A stretch of DNA of 47,621 nt. Source: Daejeonella rubra. Lineage in GTDB: Bacteria > Bacteroidota > Bacteroidia > Sphingobacteriales > Sphingobacteriaceae. The stretch is from contig NZ_FNHH01000032.1 in the NCBI RefSeq assembly GCF_900103545.1, positions 1-47,621 of the forward strand. The letters run 5' to 3'. A program made the position numbers and the translations under genes. The notes beneath the pieces were generated by a model that had not been told where the DNA came from, did no database searches, and saw only the letters and a list, made by a program, of their open reading frames with translations. Shown piece by piece: positions 26,018 to 34,699 of this stretch (position 1 is the first letter of the stretch; every line of letters starts with the position of its first letter).

Positions 26018-26779
26018 ATGAAAATAAAATTTTATCTGGCTGTCATATTTATTATCAGCAGCTTCACAAATCCGTTGTTTGCTCAAAAAACCGAATTGCT
26101 CATCCTCCCAACGATCCATGGCGGACATAAAAAGAATGTGAATTACAATTTTGAACATGTCAGACATATCATTGAGAACTTTAAACCAGACATTATTGCC
26201 GTGGAGATCAGACCGGAAGATATGGACCGGGATACAAGCTATTTAAAAGCTTTTTATAATCCGGAAATGATCATGTTCAAGAATGAATTTCCGGAAGCTG
26301 AAAAAGCTGGTATTGACTTTATGGGAGCCGATTTTGAAGGAAAATCATTACCTCCTGATTTCATGAAGGAAATAATTGGTGAGTTTGGTAAATTCAGAGC
26401 AATGAATCAGAAACTAATGCGCGATACTGCCATTGTAAAAGCCCGTATTGCCAGAGGGCTGCCTGCACTTATTTCAAAGCGGGGAGAAATGATGGCTAAT
26501 TTAGGCGCAAACCAATTGATGGATGGAAAGTATGATGCATTAACTGAAGAATTTACTCGCGGACAGACTGAAGTTCTGAAAAATACTCCCTACCAATTTT
26601 ATGATGACTTTCAGGTTAGTCGTGATCAGCGCATTGCTGATAATATCAAAGCATTGGCCTTGAAAAATAAAGGCAAACGAATTATCGTTCTTACAGGAGC
26701 CAATCACCATAACAGAGCAGTAAATGAATTGCGGAAAGTAAGATCTGTAAATCTTGTTACACAGGTTCAGGACCATTAA
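26018..26779 (+). CDS. exported TraB/ChaN-like protein of unknown function
   Basis: 253 aa with signal peptide (ending ...NPLFAQ, residue 23). The mature part has PTIHGGHKKN near the start, then PDIIAVEIRPEDM and, near the end, RIIVLTGANHHNRAVNELR. This His...Glu...GxxHH pattern is like the TraB/PrgY-GumN and ChaN metal-site families, but I cannot place it firmly. It is 20 nt after the CBM9-like gene, so probably shares its transcript. Uncertain function. Confidence 0.5.
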   Translation: MKIKFYLAVIFIISSFTNPLFAQKTELLILPTIHGGHKKNVNYNFEHVRHIIENFKPDIIAVEIRPEDMDRDTSYLKAFYNPEMIMFKNEFPEAEKAGIDFMGADFEGKSLPPDFMKEIIGEFGKFRAMNQKLMRDTAIVKARIARGLPALISKRGEMMANLGANQLMDGKYDALTEEFTRGQTEVLKNTPYQFYDDFQVSRDQRIADNIKALALKNKGKRIIVLTGANHHNRAVNELRKVRSVNLVTQVQDH

Positions 26780-26845
26780 ATTTTGAAATAAGCTCCATTC
26801 CATTATAATTTAGGAGCAGAGAATCTGATTGATGGTTAAATACCT

Positions 26846-26853
26846 TAATTTTG
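26846..26853 (+). promoter_or_regulatory. -7 box upstream of the patatin gene
   Basis: TAATTTTG matches TAnnTTTG, 11 nt before the ATG at 26865. No convincing TTG at the expected -33 distance. Confidence 0.45.
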
Positions 26854-26864
26854 AGTCAGATTAA

Positions 26865-29180
26865 ATGAAAAGAACACTCACACTTAGTATCCTTCTTCTA
26901 TGTTTTTTTGCTGTAAGCGGGCAGAAAGTCGGATTGGTTTTTAGTGGAGGTGGAGCCAAAGGACTTGCCCATATCGGGGTTTTAAAAGCACTTGAAGAAA
27001 ATAATATTCCCATAGATTATATCGTTGGCACCTCTATGGGAGGTATCGTAGGTGGAATGTATGCTTCAGGCTATACTCCTGCCGAAATAGAAACTATCGC
27101 TCTGAGTGAAGATTTTCAAAATTGGGTGAGCGGATATTTCGAAAGTGAATACCGCTATTTTTACAATAAAAAACCTGAAAACCCCTCGTTTATCACTGCA
27201 AAACTGCAGATTGACACAGGCTTTAACATCAAATTACGATCAAACCTGATCAATGATGTACCTCTGAACTTTGCTTTACTGGAGCTTTACGGACAAGCAT
27301 CTGCAACAGCGAAGAATGATTTCAATAAGCTCTTTGTACCTTTCAGATGTATTGTTGCGGATGTCTTTACGCAGCAAATGATCCCTGTTTCAAGCGGGAA
27401 TCTATCTGAGGCTATTCGTGGAACATTTACTGTTCCACTGGTATACCGGCCTATAAAAGTGAACGATAAATATGTATTTGACGGAGGAATTTACAATAAC
27501 TTTCCTGTTGATGTAATGAAAAAAGATTTCAAGCCTGATTATATCATCGGAACGAATGTATCATCAAAAACATATAATAACTATCCCAAGGATAATGATG
27601 AGAAATTAATGAACCGTTTTCTGGTCTATATGTTCCTTTCTAAAACAGATTCTACCTCAATAGGAGAAAAGGGAGCATATATTCAACCTGATCTTTCGGA
27701 ATACAGCACTACCAATTTCACACCCGTAGCAGAACTGATCAAAAAAGGTTATGAAGCTGCGCTGGCTGATATCCCAAGGATAAAAAAAGCACTTGGAAGA
27801 AGTAATACTGCAGAGGAATTAAAAAAACGAAGGGAGGATTTTAAGGGAGGCTTATCACTGCTGGAATTTAACAAAATTACTGCAAGCGGAATTAACAGTA
27901 AGCAAAAGACCTATGTTGAACGAATCATTCACAACAATATTGAAGAAGGAAGTAACCTTTCAGAGATCAAAAAGGGTTATTATAAATTAGTGGCCGACCA
28001 GAATTTCGAAACCGTTTATCCGAAAATTGTCTATGATAAAGTGTCTGATGTCAATAGTTTCGAGGTTGCCGTTCAGCCGGAAAAGAACTTTAAAATTGAT
28101 TTTGGCGGTGTTATTTCAACAAGGCCCATTAGTAATGCCTTTGTGGGCTTGCAATACAACTACCTCAGAAAAAAATCTTATACATTCTCCGCCAATTTCT
28201 ATGCCGGTGGTTTTTATGAGTCGGCACAAACAACCGCAAGAGTAGATATGCCCAGTAAACTTCCAATGTATCTGGAGGCAGAGTTCACATATAACCACTG
28301 GAACTATTTTAATAAGAGTCAGATATTTATTGAGAACGTGAAACCGGCCTTCATTGAACAATCTGATCGGCGCATTGTACTAAAATTGGGTATCCCTTTT
28401 ACAAAAAATGGAAAACTTGAGGCACAAACCGGATTTATAAATTTTGATGATCAATACAGCCCTAATCAGGTTTTCAGATTTGGTGACCTTATGGACTTCA
28501 ACAGTTATAATGGCCTCATGGCATCTATTAACTACAGCAAGAATTTATTAACACGAAGGCAATATGCAAAAAGCGGTTCATCATTTAAAGTAGGGCTTAG
28601 CGCCTATACCGGTACTGAATCGTATACTCCGGGTAATATTTTCAGGGATGAAAGCACTTTTAACGAGATCAAAGCCTCAGAAACAAACCGCCATTGGTTC
28701 AAAGCTATAATAAACAGAGAAAAGTATTTTGTCTTATCCAAAAAATATTCCTTGGGGTATCTTATTGAAGCTGTTGTATCAAACAGACCTGATTTCAGTA
28801 CATATAAAGCAACAATATTAAGTGCTCCTGCATTCAATCCCCTGCAGGATTCTAAGTCGCTCTATTTAGAAAATTTCAGAGCAAATAACTACGGTGCCTT
28901 TGGTTTGAAGAACGTATTTCAAGTTTATAAAAACCTTGATTTTCGTGCAGAGGGATATATTTTCCAGCCGGTGAAAGAGTTTAAATTAAATAAACTCCAA
29001 TCTGTGGGTTATGGTGAGCTATTTGCTGACAGTCATTATGCACTGACAGCCGGCTTTGTTTATAATACATTGGCAGGGCCGATCAGCTTAAGCTTAAACC
29101 ATTATGATGATGACCAAAAACGCTTCGGACTAATGTTTCATATTGGATTTTTAATTTACAATAAACGATCATTTGAATGA
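26865..29180 (+). CDS. patatin-like phospholipase with outer-membrane barrel (PlpD-like)
   Basis: 771 aa, signal peptide of about 19 residues. The patatin domain (about 20-300) has the oxyanion motif SGGGAKG (27-33), nucleophile S57 in GTSMG and the catalytic Asp in VFDGGIYNNFPVDV (about 203). Then a POTRA-like section (about 325-400) leads into a C-terminal BamA/Omp85-type beta-barrel (about 400-771). This architecture is the type Vd autotransporter (PlpD/FplA), where the lipase is carried at the outer membrane. The 16-stranded barrel is inferred, not counted. The next gene overlaps its stop codon by 4 nt. Confidence 0.9.
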   Translation: MKRTLTLSILLLCFFAVSGQKVGLVFSGGGAKGLAHIGVLKALEENNIPIDYIVGTSMGGIVGGMYASGYTPAEIETIALSEDFQNWVSGYFESEYRYFYNKKPENPSFITAKLQIDTGFNIKLRSNLINDVPLNFALLELYGQASATAKNDFNKLFVPFRCIVADVFTQQMIPVSSGNLSEAIRGTFTVPLVYRPIKVNDKYVFDGGIYNNFPVDVMKKDFKPDYIIGTNVSSKTYNNYPKDNDEKLMNRFLVYMFLSKTDSTSIGEKGAYIQPDLSEYSTTNFTPVAELIKKGYEAALADIPRIKKALGRSNTAEELKKRREDFKGGLSLLEFNKITASGINSKQKTYVERIIHNNIEEGSNLSEIKKGYYKLVADQNFETVYPKIVYDKVSDVNSFEVAVQPEKNFKIDFGGVISTRPISNAFVGLQYNYLRKKSYTFSANFYAGGFYESAQTTARVDMPSKLPMYLEAEFTYNHWNYFNKSQIFIENVKPAFIEQSDRRIVLKLGIPFTKNGKLEAQTGFINFDDQYSPNQVFRFGDLMDFNSYNGLMASINYSKNLLTRRQYAKSGSSFKVGLSAYTGTESYTPGNIFRDESTFNEIKASETNRHWFKAIINREKYFVLSKKYSLGYLIEAVVSNRPDFSTYKATILSAPAFNPLQDSKSLYLENFRANNYGAFGLKNVFQVYKNLDFRAEGYIFQPVKEFKLNKLQSVGYGELFADSHYALTAGFVYNTLAGPISLSLNHYDDDQKRFGLMFHIGFLIYNKRSFE

Positions 29181-29737
29181 GTAATTTCAAAACTATTTTC
29201 ATCGGACTATTTATTATTTTATCAGGAAATCAGGTCCATTCTCAGACAGAATCAACTCTGAGCCAGGAAGTTGTTCTCAATAATTTCATTGTAAAAGAGG
29301 ATCTGCTCAAGAACAATAAGATCGCAATTATTGCTGCTGATTCTTTAGACAAGCCTATAGAGACACTGAGCGGCACTTTTCAATTTAGCATCAATGGATT
29401 CGGCCAGGAATTAAAATTCAATAATGGCGTGGCTGTAGCGGCACAGCCAATCGATAAGTCTACCTTCATTTATTTAAGACATGAGAATGAAACGGGCACT
29501 CATGGTAAATTATATTATGTGGTGCGAAAGGGTGATTTTATAAATCCTATAAAAATAAGCTGGTGGGTTCTGGTGATCGTACCACTAATTCTTATCATAC
29601 TGGCTACCCTATTCCGTAAGTTTATTATTATTGCCGGAATCCTTCTGATTTTTATTTTCTATTACAATTCAAGCAACGGACTTAAATTACCTACTTTCTT
29701 TGATACGGTCTTTGATGGCTTAAAGAACTTGATTTAG
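29177..29737 (+). CDS. small exported membrane protein of unknown function
   Basis: 186 aa. Signal peptide (ending about ...GNQVHSQ), a soluble part of about 100 residues, and two closely spaced transmembrane helices near the C-terminus (about 130-148 and 154-169). Its ATG overlaps the stop of the patatin/barrel gene (ATGA), so the two are translationally coupled. I do not recognise the family. It may help the phospholipase or be an unrelated inner-membrane protein. Confidence 0.7.
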   Translation: MSNFKTIFIGLFIILSGNQVHSQTESTLSQEVVLNNFIVKEDLLKNNKIAIIAADSLDKPIETLSGTFQFSINGFGQELKFNNGVAVAAQPIDKSTFIYLRHENETGTHGKLYYVVRKGDFINPIKISWWVLVIVPLILIILATLFRKFIIIAGILLIFIFYYNSSNGLKLPTFFDTVFDGLKNLI

Positions 29738-29760
29738 TGTAAGAATATGCCCTGCAAAAA

Positions 29761-29782
29761 TATCAGAACCTGAAATCTGATA
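29761..29782. terminator. weak hairpin between convergent genes
   Basis: TATCAGA/TCTGATA (7 bp) between the small membrane-protein gene and tamL, which converge. There is no T run, so termination here is doubtful. Confidence 0.2.
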
Positions 29783-29835
29783 CCAAATCTTTAGGGAAGG
29801 CAATAATTCAGGCACTCAAAACTCAGGTCGACTCA

Positions 29836-32208
29836 TTAAAATGGCATTCCAATACCGAAATTATACTGCACAAAGCGGTAAATATCCGGTCGGTGTGTTT
29901 CTGCATAATCCAGTTTAAATTGCTTTTTATTAAACAGGTGTTTTATAACATACTGATCTGATCCTGTGAACTGTGGATCTTTGACCTTGATACCTGCATC
30001 AAGTCTGAAAACGAAGTAGTTAAGATCAAACCGCAAACCTGCCCCGACTCCAACTGCCAGCTGGCCAAGAAACTGATTGAATTTAAATTCACCACCTGGA
30101 TTTTCAACAGTTCGTTTTCTTCTCCAAACGTTTCCAATATCGGCAAAAGTTGCTCCCTTGACCTTAGCATTCAAAATATTATCTGCGATCTTAAAACGAT
30201 ATTCAAGATTACCTTCCAGTTTGATTTCTCCTAACTGATCCAGATTACGAAGGTTAGCTCTTAGGGTATCTGCCTTGCCATCACTACCCAGAACAGCTCG
30301 ATTGTAATTACCGGGGCCCAAAGTACGTGCCTGCCATGCTCTAACTCCGCTTGATCCGCCTGCAAAGAAATTCTTCTCAAAAGTTAATTGATCGCTGTTT
30401 CCATAGGCAATACCAACACCCGGATTAATACGTGCCACCAATTGCTTTTCTCCACCAAATGACCTGTAATATCTTATATCAAGCTCTGTTTTTACATATT
30501 GCTGGTATGGCAATCCCATAACTGTTCTGAAACCATCCTTATCTACATTAAAGTTTACTATCTTATTCAGTAGTCCAAGCGAATTTCCTGCTGCATCAAG
30601 TGATCCCCTGAAGTAGAAAAAATTACCATAAGTATTTAGTTTGATGGCATTCTGGGTAAAAGCATACTGACTTCCAAGATTGAAAAAACGCCTATCGTTG
30701 GTCCTGACATATAATTCAAAGCCTCTTTGTATTAAACTATCCTTGAAAACAGGATCCAGTTTACCTTTTCTGAACTCAATATTTATCGGGGTTAAAGAGT
30801 GCAATTTAGTTTTTGTTTCAACCCAGTCATAGGTTATAGAATTAATAAAGACCCGGCTTGAAAACGCCTGTCTTTGATCAAAAAGTTGAAAACTACTTGA
30901 AATAGTCGTTCGGGGAATCCCATTTCTTCCCATTGCCGGGATATTGAATGGAACCAATAATTTCGGTATGACCAGATTAGCTCCCAACTGAAGATCACGG
31001 CTAAAGATCCGGTCAAAAACATTCCCGCTTCCATTTGCATCAAAAAATATTCCATATTTTGCTTTAATCTCCAGATGTTCAGCCCCACCAAATAGATTTC
31101 GGTTGGTATAAGTATTACCGATATTAAAACCATTACGGCCTGAATTGAAAGTATATTCACCTTCTATCCTGTTACTCATTCTTTTGAGAGGTGTAATAGT
31201 ATAGTTCGGTAATAGTTTAAAGGTACTGTCGCCTGACTTCTGATATTCAATCTTCAGGTTTCTGAACACATTCAAATCATATAAACGATCATATGTAATC
31301 TCTTCATTATCAATACTATAAAGATCATTTTTCTTTAAATAGATATAACGACTGATCGGTTTTGCATCAAATTTCCCGGAATAATCAACAAAATGAAATT
31401 GTGAATCTACCACAACTGTGTCTGCTTTCAGAGCATCGCTTACCCCATTACTGGTAGAAATTGTTAAGAGGCTATTATCAATATTATACGTTTGATGTGC
31501 TGTTTTATTAGCTGGATTAGCAAGAAATAATCTAAGATTAGCTTCACTGCTAAGAAGATTACTATCTACATCAAACCTCACAAACTGTCTGACGTAATCA
31601 TAATAACCATGTTGCTTCATTAGCTTGTAGATCTGTTCCCTCTCATAGGCCAGGGTATCAGAGTCAAAGCGTTTGCCTTCTTTTAAACGGGAAAACTTAT
31701 TACGATTGGCCAGATAGAGGGCAGAAACAGTGGTATCTTCAATTTCATAGCTAATATCCCTGATCTTGAATTCAGGACCAACATCGGCAGTGAAAACAAT
31801 TTCAGCCTTCTGTTTTTCTACTTTCAGATCACTTTTTACTTTAGCATTAAAGTAACCTTTAGAGGCAAGAAATTTTTCGATCTGGACACGTGATATCTCC
31901 ATTAATGAACTATCCAGAACATGGGGAGCCTCTCCAATTGCTTTTATCCTGTCTGTACGATATTTTCCCTTACTGGTATTAAAAATATTATATAATGCCA
32001 GATTCTGCCTTGAATTTGGGCGGATATCGCTCTGTACAAAAGTTAAAGCAGTTTCTGAAAATTGCTTATCTACACCCACCAGCTTCACTTTCTTAACCAA
32101 TGCCTGATCTTCAGGCAGATACCTGGATGCATTACAGCCGGCAAATATTAGGAACAAAAGCAGTATACTTGCAGGTAAGCAACTACGGCAGAGAAGGTAT
32201 GATTTCAA
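29836..32208 (-). CDS. tamL: BamA/TamA-family outer-membrane lipoprotein (TamL-like)
   Basis: 790 aa. Lipobox FAGC puts the lipid Cys at C25. Then come POTRA domains (about 60-330) and a C-terminal surface-antigen barrel ending ...RFVQYNFGIGMPF with a C-terminal Phe, as in Omp85 proteins. The lipidated TamA-like barrel is the Bacteroidota TamL, partner of TamB in envelope biogenesis. No TamB gene lies next to it, although an AsmA-like gene is at 35475-37919. The start is a TTG at 32208; no ATG is available upstream before a stop codon. The first 10 nt overlap the divergently read methyltransferase start at 32199. Confidence 0.85.
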   Translation of the reverse strand: MKSYLLCRSCLPASILLLFLIFAGCNASRYLPEDQALVKKVKLVGVDKQFSETALTFVQSDIRPNSRQNLALYNIFNTSKGKYRTDRIKAIGEAPHVLDSSLMEISRVQIEKFLASKGYFNAKVKSDLKVEKQKAEIVFTADVGPEFKIRDISYEIEDTTVSALYLANRNKFSRLKEGKRFDSDTLAYEREQIYKLMKQHGYYDYVRQFVRFDVDSNLLSSEANLRLFLANPANKTAHQTYNIDNSLLTISTSNGVSDALKADTVVVDSQFHFVDYSGKFDAKPISRYIYLKKNDLYSIDNEEITYDRLYDLNVFRNLKIEYQKSGDSTFKLLPNYTITPLKRMSNRIEGEYTFNSGRNGFNIGNTYTNRNLFGGAEHLEIKAKYGIFFDANGSGNVFDRIFSRDLQLGANLVIPKLLVPFNIPAMGRNGIPRTTISSSFQLFDQRQAFSSRVFINSITYDWVETKTKLHSLTPINIEFRKGKLDPVFKDSLIQRGFELYVRTNDRRFFNLGSQYAFTQNAIKLNTYGNFFYFRGSLDAAGNSLGLLNKIVNFNVDKDGFRTVMGLPYQQYVKTELDIRYYRSFGGEKQLVARINPGVGIAYGNSDQLTFEKNFFAGGSSGVRAWQARTLGPGNYNRAVLGSDGKADTLRANLRNLDQLGEIKLEGNLEYRFKIADNILNAKVKGATFADIGNVWRRKRTVENPGGEFKFNQFLGQLAVGVGAGLRFDLNYFVFRLDAGIKVKDPQFTGSDQYVIKHLFNKKQFKLDYAETHRPDIYRFVQYNFGIGMPF

Positions 32209-32942
32209 AGTCTCAAATAAGTTTTATAAAATCTTTACATCAAAAAAAGTTCAGAAAAGAACATCGTCTTTTCATTGTTGAAGGATTAAAATCAGTGTCA
32301 GAATTCATTAATTCTAAATTTGAAATTGATTCTATCTATCATATTGCAGATGTGATGCCAAAGTTGGGTAAATTATCACATAATATAAAGCTGCATCTAA
32401 TAAGCCCTGACGAATTATCAAAGATAAGTTCTTTAAGTGCTCCACAACAATTGCTGGCAACAATTAAAATACCCAATCCTGAAGAATTAAAAATAGAATT
32501 ACTTGAAGGCAATTTCGTCATGGCTTTAGATGGCATTCAGGATCCTGGTAATTTTGGTACTATAATTCGTACAGCAGATTGGTTCGGAATCAATTACATA
32601 ATCTGTTCTGAAGACACTGTTGAAGCCTACAATCCGAAAGTTGTACAAGCAAGTATGGGATCTCTGGCCAGAGTAAATATTATTTATACAGATCTGAAAG
32701 ATCTTTTCGTGAAGACAAAATTCCCTGTTTATGGTGCTCTATTGAATGGCCAATCAATTTATAAAACCACTTTCGGGCAGGAAGGAATCCTTTTATTGGG
32801 AAATGAAGGAAAAGGAATTAGTGCTGATCTGATGAAAATGATTACCTTTCCTGTGACTATTCCACGCTTCGGAAGTGCAGAATCTCTGAACGTTGCAATT
32901 TCTGCATCTATATTCTGCTCGGAAATAAGAAGAAATTGTTAA
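32199..32942 (+). CDS. SpoU/TrmH-family RNA 2'-O-methyltransferase
   Basis: 247 aa from the ATG at 32199, preceded by AGAAGG, an SD-like site; the longer frame from 32100 would lie inside tamL and is rejected. The N-terminal substrate-binding domain (KKFRKEHRLFIVEGLKSVSEF) is followed by the SPOUT knot with motifs ALDGIQDPGNFGTIIRTADWFG, GSLARV, LLGNEGKGIS and IPRFGSAESLNVAISASIFC. Such enzymes methylate a ribose in 23S rRNA or tRNA (RlmB/TrmH type); the target base cannot be told from sequence. Followed immediately by the tRNA-Cys promoter. Confidence 0.92.
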   Translation: MISKSQISFIKSLHQKKFRKEHRLFIVEGLKSVSEFINSKFEIDSIYHIADVMPKLGKLSHNIKLHLISPDELSKISSLSAPQQLLATIKIPNPEELKIELLEGNFVMALDGIQDPGNFGTIIRTADWFGINYIICSEDTVEAYNPKVVQASMGSLARVNIIYTDLKDLFVKTKFPVYGALLNGQSIYKTTFGQEGILLLGNEGKGISADLMKMITFPVTIPRFGSAESLNVAISASIFCSEIRRNC

Positions 32943-32948
32943 AATTTG

Positions 32949-32978
32949 TTGGGTAGCAATTATAATTTGCTACTTTTG
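32949..32978 (+). promoter_or_regulatory. promoter of tRNA-Cys (TTG-N19-TACTTTTG)
   Basis: TTG at 32949-32951 and TACTTTTG at 32971-32978, 19 nt apart, a full Bacteroidota -33/-7 match. The tRNA starts 15 nt downstream. Confidence 0.75.
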
Positions 32979-32993
32979 CATTCCTTTACAGAA

Positions 32994-33064
32994 GGTCGGG
33001 TGGCCGAGTGGCTAGGCAGAGGTCTGCAAAACCTTTTACAGCGGTTCGAATCCGCTCCTGACCT
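32994..33064 (+). tRNA. tRNA-Cys (anticodon GCA)
   Basis: 71-nt cloverleaf: acceptor GGTCGGG/CCTGACC (one G-T pair), anticodon loop CTGCAAA (GCA), T-loop TTCGAAT and the discriminator T that is expected of tRNA-Cys. CCA is not encoded. The small basic protein gene begins 25 nt downstream. Confidence 0.93.
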
Positions 33065-33089
33065 CATTAAAAAAATTAAATTTAAAACC

Positions 33090-33272
33090 ATGGGTGTTAC
33101 ACGTTTAAAAAGAAAAGACAGAAAAAATAAAACCACTTCACGTTTAGAGGTTCAATTTTTAAAACTAGGCCGCGATATTGAGATCGGTAGCCGTTCTGCA
33201 GAATCTGCTAAAAGTCAGGTAAGCAAAAACAATGCAGTTTTGGCTGCCATTGAGTCTGCTGCAAAGAAATAA
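33090..33272 (+). CDS. small conserved basic protein, unknown function
   Basis: 60 aa from the ATG at 33090 (MGVTRLKRKDRKNKTTSR...), very rich in Lys and Arg at the N-terminus, with no Cys or membrane segment. I think I recognise this as a short protein conserved in Bacteroidota, but cannot name it. The longer frame that begins at 32946 runs through tRNA-Cys and is not real. It may share the tRNA-Cys transcript, ending at the terminator at 33294-33326. A ribosome- or RNA-associated role is possible from its composition only. Confidence 0.7.
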   Translation: MGVTRLKRKDRKNKTTSRLEVQFLKLGRDIEIGSRSAESAKSQVSKNNAVLAAIESAAKK

Positions 33273-33293
33273 TAGTTTTTTGTTAAAGAATTC

Positions 33294-33326
33294 AATCCTG
33301 ATCAGTTATGGTCAGGATTTTTTTTT
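33294..33326 (+). terminator. intrinsic terminator of tRNA-Cys/small-protein unit
   Basis: Stem AATCCTGA/TCAGGATT (8 bp, 10-nt loop) followed by a run of T. Confidence 0.85.
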
Positions 33327-33468
33327 GCCTCATGCTGAAGGAATCAATAACCGAATCAGATTCAAATTTGCGGATTTATCAACAGATCTCTCAGTGCGTC
33401 ATTTTATTTTTAAAACTAAATATGCTTCGCATGTTCGGGATGATGATAATTCTTGCAGTATTTTTGAT

Positions 33469-34488
33469 CTATAACAAGCCTTTAAGTATCCTTTTGATCA
33501 AACCGGGGCCTTCATAGATAAAACCCGTGTAGATCTGAATCAGAGATGCACCTGCTTTGATCTTTTCAATGGCATCTTCAGGAGAGTGAATTCCGCCTAC
33601 TCCTATGATCACAAAAGATCGGTTTGAATGTTCCGACAGATAACGAATAACTTCAGTTGAGCGCCTGGTTAAAGGCTTTCCACTTAATCCGCCGCTTTCC
33701 CCTTTCAGATTCTCTGGTGAAAGCAAATCATCGCGCGAGATCGTAGTATTGGTGGCAATGACCCCGGCGATCATTGTTTCCTTTACGATCTCAATAATAT
33801 CATCTAACTGTGAATTCGTCAGATCCGGAGCTATTTTAAGCAAAATAGGCCTCGAAATATCATTCTTCTTATTTCGCTGCTGCAGCGTATTCAAAATATG
33901 TTTTAGAGGTTCCTTTTCCTGCAATTCACGCAATCCCGGTGTGTTGGGAGAACTCACATTTACCACAAAATAATCTACCACATCAAATAAACGGTCAAAA
34001 CACTTGATATAATCACTTACAGCATCTTCATTGGGAGTAAGCTTGTTCTTGCCTATATTACCTCCAATGATCAATCCCTTTCTGTCCAGCTGCTTTAAAC
34101 GTGCTGCAACAACGTCAACCCCCTGATTATTAAAACCCATCCGGTTTATTAATGCATTATCCTGAGGTAAACGAAACATCCTCGGTTTTTCATTACCTGG
34201 TTGTGGCAAGGGAGTCACCGTTCCAATCTCAATGAAACCAAACCCGAATTCAGCGAGCTCCTCAATCATTGAAGCATTTTTATCGAAACCTGCAGCCAAG
34301 CCCAGAGGATTCTTAAACTTTAAGCCCATCACCTCTCTCTCAAGTCGTTTATCCTCAAATTGATAAAGATTTTTCAACATTGACTTTACACCCCAGATCC
34401 GGTTTGCTCTCCGTAACCCTCCGGTAACTACATAATGAATATTTTCCGGGTCAAATTGAAATAACAGGGGTTTAATCAGCTCGTACAT
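33469..34488 (-). CDS. pyrD: quinone-dependent dihydroorotate dehydrogenase (class 2)
   Basis: 339 aa. It oxidises dihydroorotate to orotate in pyrimidine synthesis, passing electrons to the quinone pool at the inner membrane. Class 2 features: the N-terminal helix MYELIKPLLFQFDPENIH for membrane/quinone contact, the FMN core LGLAAGFDKNASMIEELAEFG, NRMGFNNQG, GNIGKNK, VNVSSPNTPGLR (catalytic Ser), IGVGGI and IQIYTGFIYEGP. A promoter box sits 4 nt before the ATG, so the message is probably leaderless. Monocistronic. Confidence 0.95.
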   Translation of the reverse strand: MYELIKPLLFQFDPENIHYVVTGGLRRANRIWGVKSMLKNLYQFEDKRLEREVMGLKFKNPLGLAAGFDKNASMIEELAEFGFGFIEIGTVTPLPQPGNEKPRMFRLPQDNALINRMGFNNQGVDVVAARLKQLDRKGLIIGGNIGKNKLTPNEDAVSDYIKCFDRLFDVVDYFVVNVSSPNTPGLRELQEKEPLKHILNTLQQRNKKNDISRPILLKIAPDLTNSQLDDIIEIVKETMIAGVIATNTTISRDDLLSPENLKGESGGLSGKPLTRRSTEVIRYLSEHSNRSFVIIGVGGIHSPEDAIEKIKAGASLIQIYTGFIYEGPGLIKRILKGLL

Positions 34489-34492
34489 ACAG

Positions 34493-34500
34493 CAAAGTTA
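34493..34500 (-). promoter_or_regulatory. -7 box of pyrD, 4 nt before the start codon
   Basis: Minus-strand TAACTTTG matches TAnnTTTG; only CTGT separates it from the ATG at 34488. No TTG at the expected -33. Implies a leaderless or nearly leaderless mRNA. Confidence 0.5.
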
Positions 34501-34699
34501 CAGGTTTGATTTATATTTTTTTTTCTGAGCCTTTGTAATAATCAGACCCGATGTTGCCAATTGTTTGTTTATCAATACCATACAGCATGAAATTATAGAA
34601 AAATCGAGCTAAACCTTGTTGTGGAGCCAATTACATGATTGATATTTATAATTTTAATATTTACATTACGTTATCATTAATTTTATCGGAGAACATTAA

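Noticed and set aside
32100..32198. Longer N-terminus for the RNA methyltransferase
   Set aside because: It would lie within the TamL coding region, and the family's N-terminus begins at MISKSQISFIKSLHQ at 32199.
32946..33089. Coding sequence upstream of the small basic protein
   Set aside because: The frame runs through the tRNA-Cys gene; the protein starts at 33090.
33304..33517. Small ORFs on the plus strand after the terminator
   Set aside because: They overlap the end of pyrD or have no protein-like features, and start after a strong terminator.
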